Part shown: positions 45,403 to 52,912 of the stretch, piece after piece
Layout of the letters: the number at the start of each line of letters is the position of its first letter
How positions within the stretch are numbered: the first letter of the stretch is position 1
NCBI GenBank assembly: GCA_965655865.1
Contig: CBFHJJ010000005.1
Span: 8,437-72,436, forward strand
Origin: MAG-121220-bin8 sp965655865
Lineage (GTDB): Bacteria > Bacteroidota > Bacteroidia > Flavobacteriales > Flavobacteriaceae
DNA length: 64,000 bases
Reading direction: 5' to 3'
Program-made: the position numbers and the translations under genes
Notes under the pieces: generated by a model
What the model was told of the DNA's origin: nothing
Seen by the model: the letters and a program-made list of their open reading frames with translations, nothing else
Databases searched by the model: none

Positions 45403-47661
45403 TTGCAAGACTATTTAAATCAGTTAAATGACTCTCAAAAGCTTCCTACTGTACACAAAGACGGGCCCGTTATGGTCATTGCTGGCGCCGGATCAGGAAA
45501 AACTAGAGTTTTAACTTATAGAATTGCCTATTTAATGGAAAAGGGAGTTGATCCATTTTCAATTTTAGCTCTTACTTTTACTAACAAGGCAGCAAGGGAA
45601 ATGAAAGAAAGAATTGGTTTGATTGTCGGGGAGTCTAAAGCTAAAACACTTTGGATGGGAACATTTCACTCAATTTTTGCACGAATACTTAGATCAGAAG
45701 CAGATTATTTGGGTTATAGTTCAAATTTTTCAATTTATGATACTCAAGATTCTGAACGGTTGATTTCGTCAATAATAAAAGAACTAAAACTTGATAAAGA
45801 TCTCTATAAATACAGAAATATTAGAAATAGAATATCATCACTAAAAAATAATTTAGTAACTGTTAAGGCATATTACAATAACCAAGAACTCATTCAGCAA
45901 GACAAAGAGTCCAGAAGACCACTGTTTGGCAAAATCTATCAAACCTATGTTAATCGATGTTTTAAAGCATCAGCTATGGATTTTGATGATTTATTACTTA
46001 AAACGAATGAACTATTAAACAGGTTTCCAGAAGTTCTAAATAAGTATCAGCAAAGATTTAAATATATTCATGTAGATGAATATCAGGATACTAATCACTC
46101 ACAATATCTAATCGTAAAAGCACTAGCAGATAAATTTGAAAACATTTGTGTAGTTGGAGATGATGCACAAAGTATTTACGGATTTAGAGGTGCGAATATT
46201 GAAAATATTTTATCCTTTCAAAAAGATTATCCTAATTCATCAGTTTACAGACTGGAACAAAATTATAGATCTACTCAAAATATAGTAAACGCAGCTAATT
46301 CTGTTATTAATAATAATTTAAACAAACTAGATAAAAAGGTTTGGACTGATAATGAAATTGGAGATAAAATTGAAATTAATCAAACTATAACAGATTCTGA
46401 AGAAGGTAGGTTTGTGGCTTCATCGATATTTGAAGCAAAATATAATCTACAGTTAAGAAATGATGAATTCGCTGTTCTGTATAGAACAAATGCTCAGTCA
46501 AGATCAATTGAAGATGCTCTTAGAAGAAAAAACATTCCTTTTCAAATCTTTGGTGGTTTATCATTTTATCAAAGAAAAGAAATAAAAGATGTTTTAGCCT
46601 ATTTAAGATTAATTGTTAATCCAAGTGATGAAGAAAGTTTAAAAAGAATAATAAATTATCCTCCAAGAGGAATAGGACAAACAACATTAGAAAAAATTCA
46701 AATATTTTCGAACGAGAAAAATATTACAATATTTGATGTAATTGAAGATATAAATAACGTTAACATCAGAATTAACAATGGCACAAAGCAAAAATTATTT
46801 GATTTTTCATGTATGATTAAAAGCTTTCAAATAGAAAACGAGAATCTTAATGCATTAGAAATATTAAATGAAGTTTTAAAAAGGGTAGGAGTTGTTAATT
46901 TACTTAAAAATGAAGGAACACCAGAATCAATAAGTAGAATTGAAAATATTGAAGAATTGATAAATGCAGTTCAAGACTTTATTGACGGTCAAAAAGAGAT
47001 TGTTGATTCAAAAAATTCTTTAAGTGAATTTCTTGAAGATGTTGCTCTTATTTCAGATTTAGATAAAGATATTAAGAAATCGGAACCAAAAGTTTCTCTA
47101 ATGACAATTCATTTAGCTAAAGGCTTAGAATTTTCCAATGTATATATAGTAGGTTTAGAAGAAGACTTATTTCCATCAGCTTTGAGTTCTACTACTAGAT
47201 CTGATTTAGAAGAAGAAAGAAGATTATTTTATGTAGCCCTTACTAGAGCGAAGAAAAAAATAATATTATCTCATTCGAAAACTAGATATAGGTGGGGTAA
47301 ACTAAATGATTGTGAACCTAGTAGGTTTTTAAGTGAAATTGACTCTCAATTTATTAACACCAATAATATAATAAACACTAAAGTAAATTTTAAAAAAAGT
47401 TCAGAAAGTAAAATTAGATTTAAAAAACCTGATAGAAAAATTCCGTTAAAAAAAATAACAAAAACAAAATTTTCGTCAAGTAGAGTCTTAGACTATACAG
47501 ATATAAATACTGGTGATTCGATAATACACAATAGATTTGGAAAAGGAACTGTGGTTACTACAGAGGGAATTGGGGGAGATAAAAAAGCTGAGGTAAAATT
47601 TGAAACAAGCGGATTAAAAAAAATATTATTAAAATTTGCAAAATATCAAAAAGTAGATTAA
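45403..47661 (+). CDS. uvrD: UvrD/PcrA-type superfamily 1 DNA helicase
   Basis: A 752-residue 3'-5' helicase for repair and replication-conflict resolution. Motifs: Walker A AGAGSGKTRV near residue 28, LTFTNKAAREMKER, DEYQDTN (motif II), GDDAQSIYGFRGA, LEQNYRSTQNI, MTIHLAKGLEF and VALTRAKKK. The C-terminal GDSIIHNRFGKGTVV segment is the Tudor-like RNA-polymerase-binding domain seen in PcrA/UvrD. The start is TTG at 45403. A TTTGCA promoter-like motif overlaps it, so the exact start is less certain, but no in-frame ATG precedes Walker A. Confidence 0.93.
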   Translation: MQDYLNQLNDSQKLPTVHKDGPVMVIAGAGSGKTRVLTYRIAYLMEKGVDPFSILALTFTNKAAREMKERIGLIVGESKAKTLWMGTFHSIFARILRSEADYLGYSSNFSIYDTQDSERLISSIIKELKLDKDLYKYRNIRNRISSLKNNLVTVKAYYNNQELIQQDKESRRPLFGKIYQTYVNRCFKASAMDFDDLLLKTNELLNRFPEVLNKYQQRFKYIHVDEYQDTNHSQYLIVKALADKFENICVVGDDAQSIYGFRGANIENILSFQKDYPNSSVYRLEQNYRSTQNIVNAANSVINNNLNKLDKKVWTDNEIGDKIEINQTITDSEEGRFVASSIFEAKYNLQLRNDEFAVLYRTNAQSRSIEDALRRKNIPFQIFGGLSFYQRKEIKDVLAYLRLIVNPSDEESLKRIINYPPRGIGQTTLEKIQIFSNEKNITIFDVIEDINNVNIRINNGTKQKLFDFSCMIKSFQIENENLNALEILNEVLKRVGVVNLLKNEGTPESISRIENIEELINAVQDFIDGQKEIVDSKNSLSEFLEDVALISDLDKDIKKSEPKVSLMTIHLAKGLEFSNVYIVGLEEDLFPSALSSTTRSDLEEERRLFYVALTRAKKKIILSHSKTRYRWGKLNDCEPSRFLSEIDSQFINTNNIINTKVNFKKSSESKIRFKKPDRKIPLKKITKTKFSSSRVLDYTDINTGDSIIHNRFGKGTVVTTEGIGGDKKAEVKFETSGLKKILLKFAKYQKVD

Positions 47662-49403
47662 CCTCTGAATTTTCTTCTACCTTTACTTTCAGATCTATTT
47701 CTAGACCTAGACCTTGATTTGTTTTTAAAATCTCTTTTAGATTTCGATCTCCTTTCACTTTTTTCTCTATTATACTTTTTTTCAATTTTTTCTTTAGAAA
47801 CGGTAACTTTTAAATCAACTCCATTGTGATTTAAAGATGAACTAGATTTTATTAGAGATTTAGTGATAGTCTTATCTATTTCAAAAATTGTATAAGATTG
47901 TCTGATATCAATACTTCCAATTTCGATTTCATTAGATTTAGTAATCCTATTTACTAATGAGATTAACTCTATTGGTGTTATGCCCTGTTTTCTACCAACA
48001 TTAACAGAAAGATTTTCAAAGTCTTTAGAACGTCTTCTTGATTTAGAAGAATCCTTTGAGCTTCTATCGGATCCGTTGTCACTTTTAATGTCACGACTTT
48101 TCTTATAATAATCTAAAAACCTATTAAATTCAGCAGAAACAAAATGTTTAATTAAATCTTCACGACTAAGCCAATTTAATTTCTCATAAATATCAGGAAG
48201 AAATGGAGAAATTTGTTTTTCATCTACTTTTACTTTTTCAATTTTTTCGATTAATTTAAAAAGTTGTTTAGAACAAATATCTTTTCCGGAGGGAACATCC
48301 ATTTTTAAAAACTTAATTTGAGATTTATTTTCAATAGATTTTATTTTTCTTGATTCTCTTGAGTTAGAAATTACAACAGAAATACCCTTATTACCAGCTC
48401 TTCCAGTCCTCCCACTTCGATGAGTATAAACTTCAGGATCATCAGGGAGAGAATAATTAATTACATGAGTTAAACTATTAACATCCAGTCCTCTAGCTGC
48501 TACATCGGTAGCAATAAGCATTTGAATAGTTTTATCTCTAAATCTTGACATTACATCGTCTCTTTGTGATTGACTTAAATCACCATGAATAGCATCAGCA
48601 CTGTATCCGTCATTAATAAATTTACTTGCTATATCTTTAGTTTCTCTTCTTGTTCTACAAAATACAATTCCATAAATTTCAGGATTAAAATCAGAAATTC
48701 TTTTCAAAGTTGCATACTTATCTCTAGAACTTACATTGTATATATGATGTTCAACATTTTTAGATCCAGAGTTTAGTTTTTCTACAGTAATCTCATTTGC
48801 ATCATTCATAAATCTCTTTGAAATACTACGAACTTCTTTTGACATAGTTGCAGAAAACAATAAAGTTTGTCTGTTTTCGGATGTTGTATCTAATATAAAA
48901 TCTAAATCATCTTTAAATCCCATACTTAACATCTCATCAGCTTCATCTAAAACTACTCTTTTAACTGATTTAAAATTTAAAACTTTTCTTTTTATTAAAT
49001 CCTTTGTTCTTCCAGGTGTTCCAACGATAATATGAGTTCCTTTTCTAATTGCTTTTATCTGGTTTTCTATACTAGCACCTCCATAAACAGGTGTTATTTT
49101 AATAGCTTTTAAAAATTTTGAATATGAAATTAAATCTTTAGAAATTTGAATACATAACTCTCTAGTAGGGCAGAGAACTATTGTTTGAATATTTTTGTTT
49201 TTTAAATCTATCTGTTGAATACTAGGCAGACCAAATGCTGCAGTTTTTCCTGTTCCAGTTTGAGCTAATGCAATTAAATCAGAATGATCATTTAAAACTA
49301 ACGGAATTGCTTTTTCTTGAACAGGTGTCGGATTTTCAAATCCTAATTCTGAAATCGAATCAATTAGCTTTTGTTCAATTCCAAGATTTTTAAAATTATT
49401 CAC
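47658..49403 (-). CDS. deaD: DEAD-box RNA helicase with DbpA-type domain and RS-rich tail
   Basis: A 581-residue RNA helicase. Motifs: Q-motif region GFENPTPVQEKAIP, Walker A AQTGTGKTAAFG, PTRELCIQ, DEADEMLSMGF, SAT, and HRSGRTGRAG. Residues about 465-540 match the DbpA/CsdA RNA-binding fold (ITPIELISLVNRITKSNEIEIG region). The last ~40 residues are very basic and rich in Arg-Ser dipeptides (KSRSRSRNRSESKGRRK), a disordered RNA-binding tail. Likely roles are ribosome assembly and cold adaptation. The start is GTG at 49403, 40 bases after the predicted transcription start. It shares TTAA stops with uvrD. Confidence 0.94.
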   Translation of the reverse strand: MNNFKNLGIEQKLIDSISELGFENPTPVQEKAIPLVLNDHSDLIALAQTGTGKTAAFGLPSIQQIDLKNKNIQTIVLCPTRELCIQISKDLISYSKFLKAIKITPVYGGASIENQIKAIRKGTHIIVGTPGRTKDLIKRKVLNFKSVKRVVLDEADEMLSMGFKDDLDFILDTTSENRQTLLFSATMSKEVRSISKRFMNDANEITVEKLNSGSKNVEHHIYNVSSRDKYATLKRISDFNPEIYGIVFCRTRRETKDIASKFINDGYSADAIHGDLSQSQRDDVMSRFRDKTIQMLIATDVAARGLDVNSLTHVINYSLPDDPEVYTHRSGRTGRAGNKGISVVISNSRESRKIKSIENKSQIKFLKMDVPSGKDICSKQLFKLIEKIEKVKVDEKQISPFLPDIYEKLNWLSREDLIKHFVSAEFNRFLDYYKKSRDIKSDNGSDRSSKDSSKSRRRSKDFENLSVNVGRKQGITPIELISLVNRITKSNEIEIGSIDIRQSYTIFEIDKTITKSLIKSSSSLNHNGVDLKVTVSKEKIEKKYNREKSERRSKSKRDFKNKSRSRSRNRSESKGRRKFRG

Positions 49404-49446
49404 TTTTTAAATTTAGGATGCAAATGTCGACTATTATATTGGTTAT

Positions 49447-49454
49447 CAAAGATA
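49447..49454 (-). promoter_or_regulatory. -7 promoter element TATCTTTG for deaD
   Basis: Exact TAnnTTTG on the minus strand just after the ompA-like terminator. The predicted start is near 49443, giving a 40-base leader, longer than the other TAnnTTTG leaders here, which would fit a cold-responsive 5' UTR but does not prove it. Confidence 0.5.
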
Positions 49455-49461
49455 ATTATAC

Positions 49462-49494
49462 AAAAAAAAGCATGTCTGTTAGGACATGCTTTTT
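49462..49494 (-). terminator. Intrinsic terminator downstream of the OmpA-like gene
   Basis: A seven-pair stem GCATGTC/GACATGC (49470-49476 with 49483-49489) with a six-base loop is followed on the minus strand by eight T (complement of 49462-49469). It lies 24 bases past the stop of the OmpA-like gene and before the deaD promoter. The flanking A and T runs make it potentially bidirectional. Confidence 0.85.
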
Positions 49495-49517
49495 ATATAT
49501 AATTAAAAAATCAACTC

Positions 49518-50378
49518 TTAGTTTGAACCAACAGCTTTCATTCCTTGTTCAATTAAATCATAAAATTGATCTAATTTAGGAAGAACAACTATTCTAGTTC
49601 TTCTATTCTTTGATCTATTTTCAGCAGTATCGTTATCAGCAACAGGAACATAGTAACTTCTTCCGGCAGCAGTCATTCTTTCTGGTTGAACTCCAAAGTC
49701 ATTTTGTAAAACTCTAACAACTGATGTTGCTCTTTTAACACTCAAATCCCAATTATCTAATAATACTTCATTTTGAATTGACTGATCATCAGTATGTCCT
49801 TCTACTAAAAATTCGATTTCAGGTTTATCTAAAACAACCTTAGCTACCTTTCCAAGAACTTCTTTTGCTCTTTCGGAAACCACATAACTACCACTATTAA
49901 ATAATAATTTATCTGAAATTGAAATAAATACAACTCCCTTTTCAACATTAACTTCAATGTCTTTGTCGTTAATATCTATAAAAGTACCTTTCAAACTAGT
50001 TACTAATGCTAATGTAACGGAATCTCTTCTGGTTACAGCATCTCTCATGGTATTGATTGTTAAATCTTTTTCTTTCATGCTTTCTAAAGATTTTTCAAGA
50101 TTCTCAGCACCTTTTTGAGAAAGAGTTGTTAAATTACCCATGTTGTTTATAAGATCTTGATTATTGGCTTTCAAAAAAGCTACTTGATCTTTTAAAGTTT
50201 TTAAACTTGCTTCTGAGTTAGTTTTGTCTTCAATACAAGCATTAAGTTTAATTGTAGCTGTATTTAGTAAATCTTTATTTTGTTTATTAGTTGCCTCTAA
50301 AGCAGCATAATCTTTTTTAGAAATGCAAGACGGAAACAAAACTGATACAGTTAAAATAGTAAGAATTAGTTTTTTCAT
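49518..50378 (-). CDS. OmpA-family peptidoglycan-binding lipoprotein
   Basis: A 286-residue predicted lipoprotein anchoring the outer membrane to peptidoglycan. The signal peptide ends VLFPSC (lipid cysteine 18). A coiled-coil-rich middle follows (about 25-115, with heptad-like LNACIEDKTNSEASL and LEKSLESMKEKDLT). The C-terminal OmpA domain has LLFNSGS, VEGHTDDQSI and NRRTRIVVLPK. I place the start at ATG 50378; the TTG seven codons upstream (50399) lies inside the TAAATTTG promoter element. It stands alone with its own promoter and a strong intrinsic terminator. Confidence 0.92.
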   Translation of the reverse strand: MKKLILTILTVSVLFPSCISKKDYAALEATNKQNKDLLNTATIKLNACIEDKTNSEASLKTLKDQVAFLKANNQDLINNMGNLTTLSQKGAENLEKSLESMKEKDLTINTMRDAVTRRDSVTLALVTSLKGTFIDINDKDIEVNVEKGVVFISISDKLLFNSGSYVVSERAKEVLGKVAKVVLDKPEIEFLVEGHTDDQSIQNEVLLDNWDLSVKRATSVVRVLQNDFGVQPERMTAAGRSYYVPVADNDTAENRSKNRRTRIVVLPKLDQFYDLIEQGMKAVGSN

Positions 50379-50396
50379 GTCATTTAATTTTATACT

Positions 50397-50404
50397 CAAA
50401 TTTA
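50397..50404 (-). promoter_or_regulatory. -7 promoter element TAAATTTG for the OmpA-like gene
   Basis: Exact TAnnTTTG on the minus strand. It overlaps the alternative TTG start at 50399 and so fixes translation at ATG 50378, about 15 bases after the predicted transcription start near 50393. Confidence 0.65.
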
Positions 50405-50432
50405 AATAAAAAATTAAGACTAAAAATTAAAG

Positions 50433-51458
50433 TTAAGTTAAATCTGAAAATTTTTTTCTTCCTCTTAAAAAATACTGAACTAGAATTGATTTAATCGTAT
50501 AATGTTTAGTTTTAGAGCTTTTTGATTTCGATTCATAATATTTATTTAAAATATTAATCTTGGAACCATTTATTCTAATTGAATTTTGAATTGTAGCATT
50601 AAAAACTTCATTAAAATGATTCATGTTTACAGTAATAAAATAATAAAATGCTAATGATAAATTAACAAATTGAATTATAATAAGTGTAGGGGACAACCAT
50701 TTAAAAAGATCCATGTTTTTTATTAACATCCATCTTTGATTTCGGATATTATAAAAAAGCTTTTTTGGGTTATTATAATTTAAAGAACCACCTCCCAAAT
50801 GATAAACAACACTTTTAAACAAAAAACGTTTTTGAAGATTTGGTTTTAAGTTTGATAATCTCCAACATAAATCAATTTCTTCCATATGATTAATGAAATT
50901 TTCATCAAATCCATTAATTAATTGAAAGGTTTCTTTTCTAATAAAAAAACATGCACCAGATGCCCAAAAAATATCAATATCTTGATCATATTGACCTTTA
51001 TCTTTTTCTAATTTGTTAAATATTCTTCCTCTACAATAAGGATATCCAAAGTAATCAATAAATCCACCTGCGGCACCTGCGTATTCAAATTTATCCTTTT
51101 CATTAAAATCTAAGATTTTAGGCTGAGCAATTACTACAGATTTATTCTTATCAAATTCTTCAATAACTGGTGTTAACCAACCGTCTGTTACTTGCACATC
51201 ATTATTTAACAAACAATAAACTTCTTCTTTAACTTCTTTAAGACCAAGATTGTAACCTTTCGCGTAGCCATAATTTTTAGAATTTATAATTAATTTAATA
51301 TTTGGATAATATTTTTTTATAAATTTAACTGAGTTATCTGTTGAACAATTGTCAATTATATATATAGGGTTTTTATCAGAGTATTTGACAACACTTGGTA
51401 AAAATTTTTTTAAATGCTTTAAGCCGTTCCAGTTAAGAATTACAATAGCTATTTTCAT
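50433..51458 (-). CDS. Family 2 glycosyltransferase, membrane-associated
   Basis: A 341-residue GT2-type (GT-A fold) transferase. The start VILNWNGLKHLKKFLP and YIIDNCSTDNS are the nucleotide-sugar binding region. The LLNNDVQVTDGWL segment carries the DxD-like metal site near residue 90. HMEEIDLCWRL matches the catalytic-base region of rhamnosyltransferase-like members. A hydrophobic helix near residues 263-285 suggests membrane attachment. The likely role is transfer of a sugar to a cell-surface glycan; donor and acceptor are unknown. It overlaps the HsdR_N-like gene by four bases. Confidence 0.88.
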   Translation of the reverse strand: MKIAIVILNWNGLKHLKKFLPSVVKYSDKNPIYIIDNCSTDNSVKFIKKYYPNIKLIINSKNYGYAKGYNLGLKEVKEEVYCLLNNDVQVTDGWLTPVIEEFDKNKSVVIAQPKILDFNEKDKFEYAGAAGGFIDYFGYPYCRGRIFNKLEKDKGQYDQDIDIFWASGACFFIRKETFQLINGFDENFINHMEEIDLCWRLSNLKPNLQKRFLFKSVVYHLGGGSLNYNNPKKLFYNIRNQRWMLIKNMDLFKWLSPTLIIIQFVNLSLAFYYFITVNMNHFNEVFNATIQNSIRINGSKINILNKYYESKSKSSKTKHYTIKSILVQYFLRGRKKFSDLT

Positions 51459-51892
51459 TTGATTGGAAAATCTTTAACAAAAGTAAATTTTTTAGATAAT
51501 TTATCTATTTTAAAATACAAATGATCAAGTCCATTTGTTACCATACAATATTTTGAATTCAACTTTAGATTGTAAATTGAAATTTGGTCAAAAACATTTT
51601 GAGTTAGCTTAACTGAGGGAGACTTACATTCAATAAGCATTATCACATCACCTGTTTTATTGTAAACCACTATGTCAAATCTTTTGTTTAAATTATTAAT
51701 AATGATTTGTTTTTCAATGGCAATATGCGTAATAGGAATCTTTTTAAAAACTAAAAAGTTTAAAACGTGTTGCCTTACCCATTCTTCTGGTGTCAAAAGA
51801 ATGTATTTTTTTCTAAAAGAATCAAAAATAAAAGTTTTATTATCAATTTTTTTTAACTTAAATTCAAAGTCTGGAAAATTTAATTTTATCAT
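51455..51892 (-). CDS. Small HsdR_N-like PD-(D/E)xK-fold protein
   Basis: A 145-residue protein resembling only the N-terminal nuclease domain of type I restriction HsdR subunits. The PD-(D/E)xK pattern is visible as RFDIVVYN (Asp near 73) and MLIECKSP (Glu-x-Lys near 88-90), with a QxxxY-like QISIYN downstream. There is no helicase part and no hsdM or hsdS nearby, so it is not a restriction enzyme. Its start codon is nine bases from that of holA on the other strand. This adjacency to holA is, from memory, common in Bacteroidota. Function unknown; a DNA repair or processing nuclease is plausible. Confidence 0.78.
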   Translation of the reverse strand: MIKLNFPDFEFKLKKIDNKTFIFDSFRKKYILLTPEEWVRQHVLNFLVFKKIPITHIAIEKQIIINNLNKRFDIVVYNKTGDVIMLIECKSPSVKLTQNVFDQISIYNLKLNSKYCMVTNGLDHLYFKIDKLSKKFTFVKDFPIK

Positions 51893-51901
51893 GTTTAAAT
51901 A

Positions 51902-52912
51902 ATGAATTTACAAGAAATTAATAGTATTATTTCAAAAATTAATAACAAAGTTTACAGTCCTATTTATTTTTTAATGGGAGAAGAAACATATTATATAGAT
52001 TTAATTAATGATTTGTTAGAAAACAAAGTCTTGAGTGAGGATGAAAAAAGTTTTAATCAAACCATACTGTATGGAAAAGACACCTCTTGTGAAGAAATTA
52101 TTTCTGTTTGCAAAAGATTTCCAATGATGTCTAAATTTCAATTAGTTATAATTAAAGAAGCTCAAGATTTATCATCAAAAATTGATGGATTAGTAAATTA
52201 CCTATTAAACCCAATGCATTCAACAATTTTGATAATTAACTATAAATACAAGACTTTAGATAAAAGAAAAAAAATTTATAAAGCAATTCAAAAATTTGGT
52301 TTGATTTTAAATTCTAAAAAACCTTATGAAAATCAGGTTTCAACTTGGATTTCTAATAAATTAAAAGAAGATAACTATACAATTGATATAAAAGCAAATC
52401 AAATGCTAGTTGAGTTCTTGGGAAGTGATTTGAAAATGATAAATAATCAACTTAACAAACTGAAACTATTAAAACCTGAAAGTAATAATATAGATCCAAA
52501 GCTTATTGAAAAAAATATTGGAATAAGTAAAGATTTTAACATTTTCGAATTAAGAAATGCAATAGGTTCAGGAAATTTAAGTAAAGCATTACTTATTGGT
52601 GATTATTTTTCTAGTAATATTAAAGCATATCCTACTCAATTAGTGTTAAGTTCATTATTCAATTATTTTATACAATTATTTCAATTTCACAGCCTAAATA
52701 ATAAATCTGATATAAATGTAGCCACAACGCTTGGTATCAATAAATTTTTTGCAAAAGATTATCATAAAGCAGCTAAAATTTATCCAATGAAGAAAATATC
52801 TTTAATAATCACTCTTATAAAAAATATTGATTTAAAAACAAAAGGATATGGTGTTAGCAATAACTCTCAACAAAATATTCTTAATCAATTAATAGTTCAA
52901 ATAATGAGTTAA
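51902..52912 (+). CDS. holA: DNA polymerase III delta subunit
   Basis: The clamp-loader subunit that opens the beta clamp. The 336-residue protein has the delta-family pattern: PIYFLMGEETYYIDLI near the start, the KRFPMMSKFQLVIIKEA segment near residue 72 (the beta-interaction region), and the C-terminal collar domain with FNIFELRNAIGSGN. Degenerate P-loop motifs are absent, as expected for delta. It is divergent from the HsdR_N-like gene with a nine-base start-to-start gap, and it shares a TTAA stop with the E1 gene. Confidence 0.9.
   Translation: MNLQEINSIISKINNKVYSPIYFLMGEETYYIDLINDLLENKVLSEDEKSFNQTILYGKDTSCEEIISVCKRFPMMSKFQLVIIKEAQDLSSKIDGLVNYLLNPMHSTILIINYKYKTLDKRKKIYKAIQKFGLILNSKKPYENQVSTWISNKLKEDNYTIDIKANQMLVEFLGSDLKMINNQLNKLKLLKPESNNIDPKLIEKNIGISKDFNIFELRNAIGSGNLSKALLIGDYFSSNIKAYPTQLVLSSLFNYFIQLFQFHSLNNKSDINVATTLGINKFFAKDYHKAAKIYPMKKISLIITLIKNIDLKTKGYGVSNNSQQNILNQLIVQIMS

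Noticed and set aside
49462..49494. The hairpin here as part of a deaD cold-shock leader
   Set aside because: It lies upstream of the deaD promoter element and directly after the OmpA-like stop, with a T-run on that strand, so a terminator is the simpler reading.
51455..51892. Possible type I restriction-modification system
   Set aside because: Only a small HsdR_N-like nuclease domain is present; no helicase, methylase or specificity subunit lies nearby, and the neighbours are a glycosyltransferase and holA.
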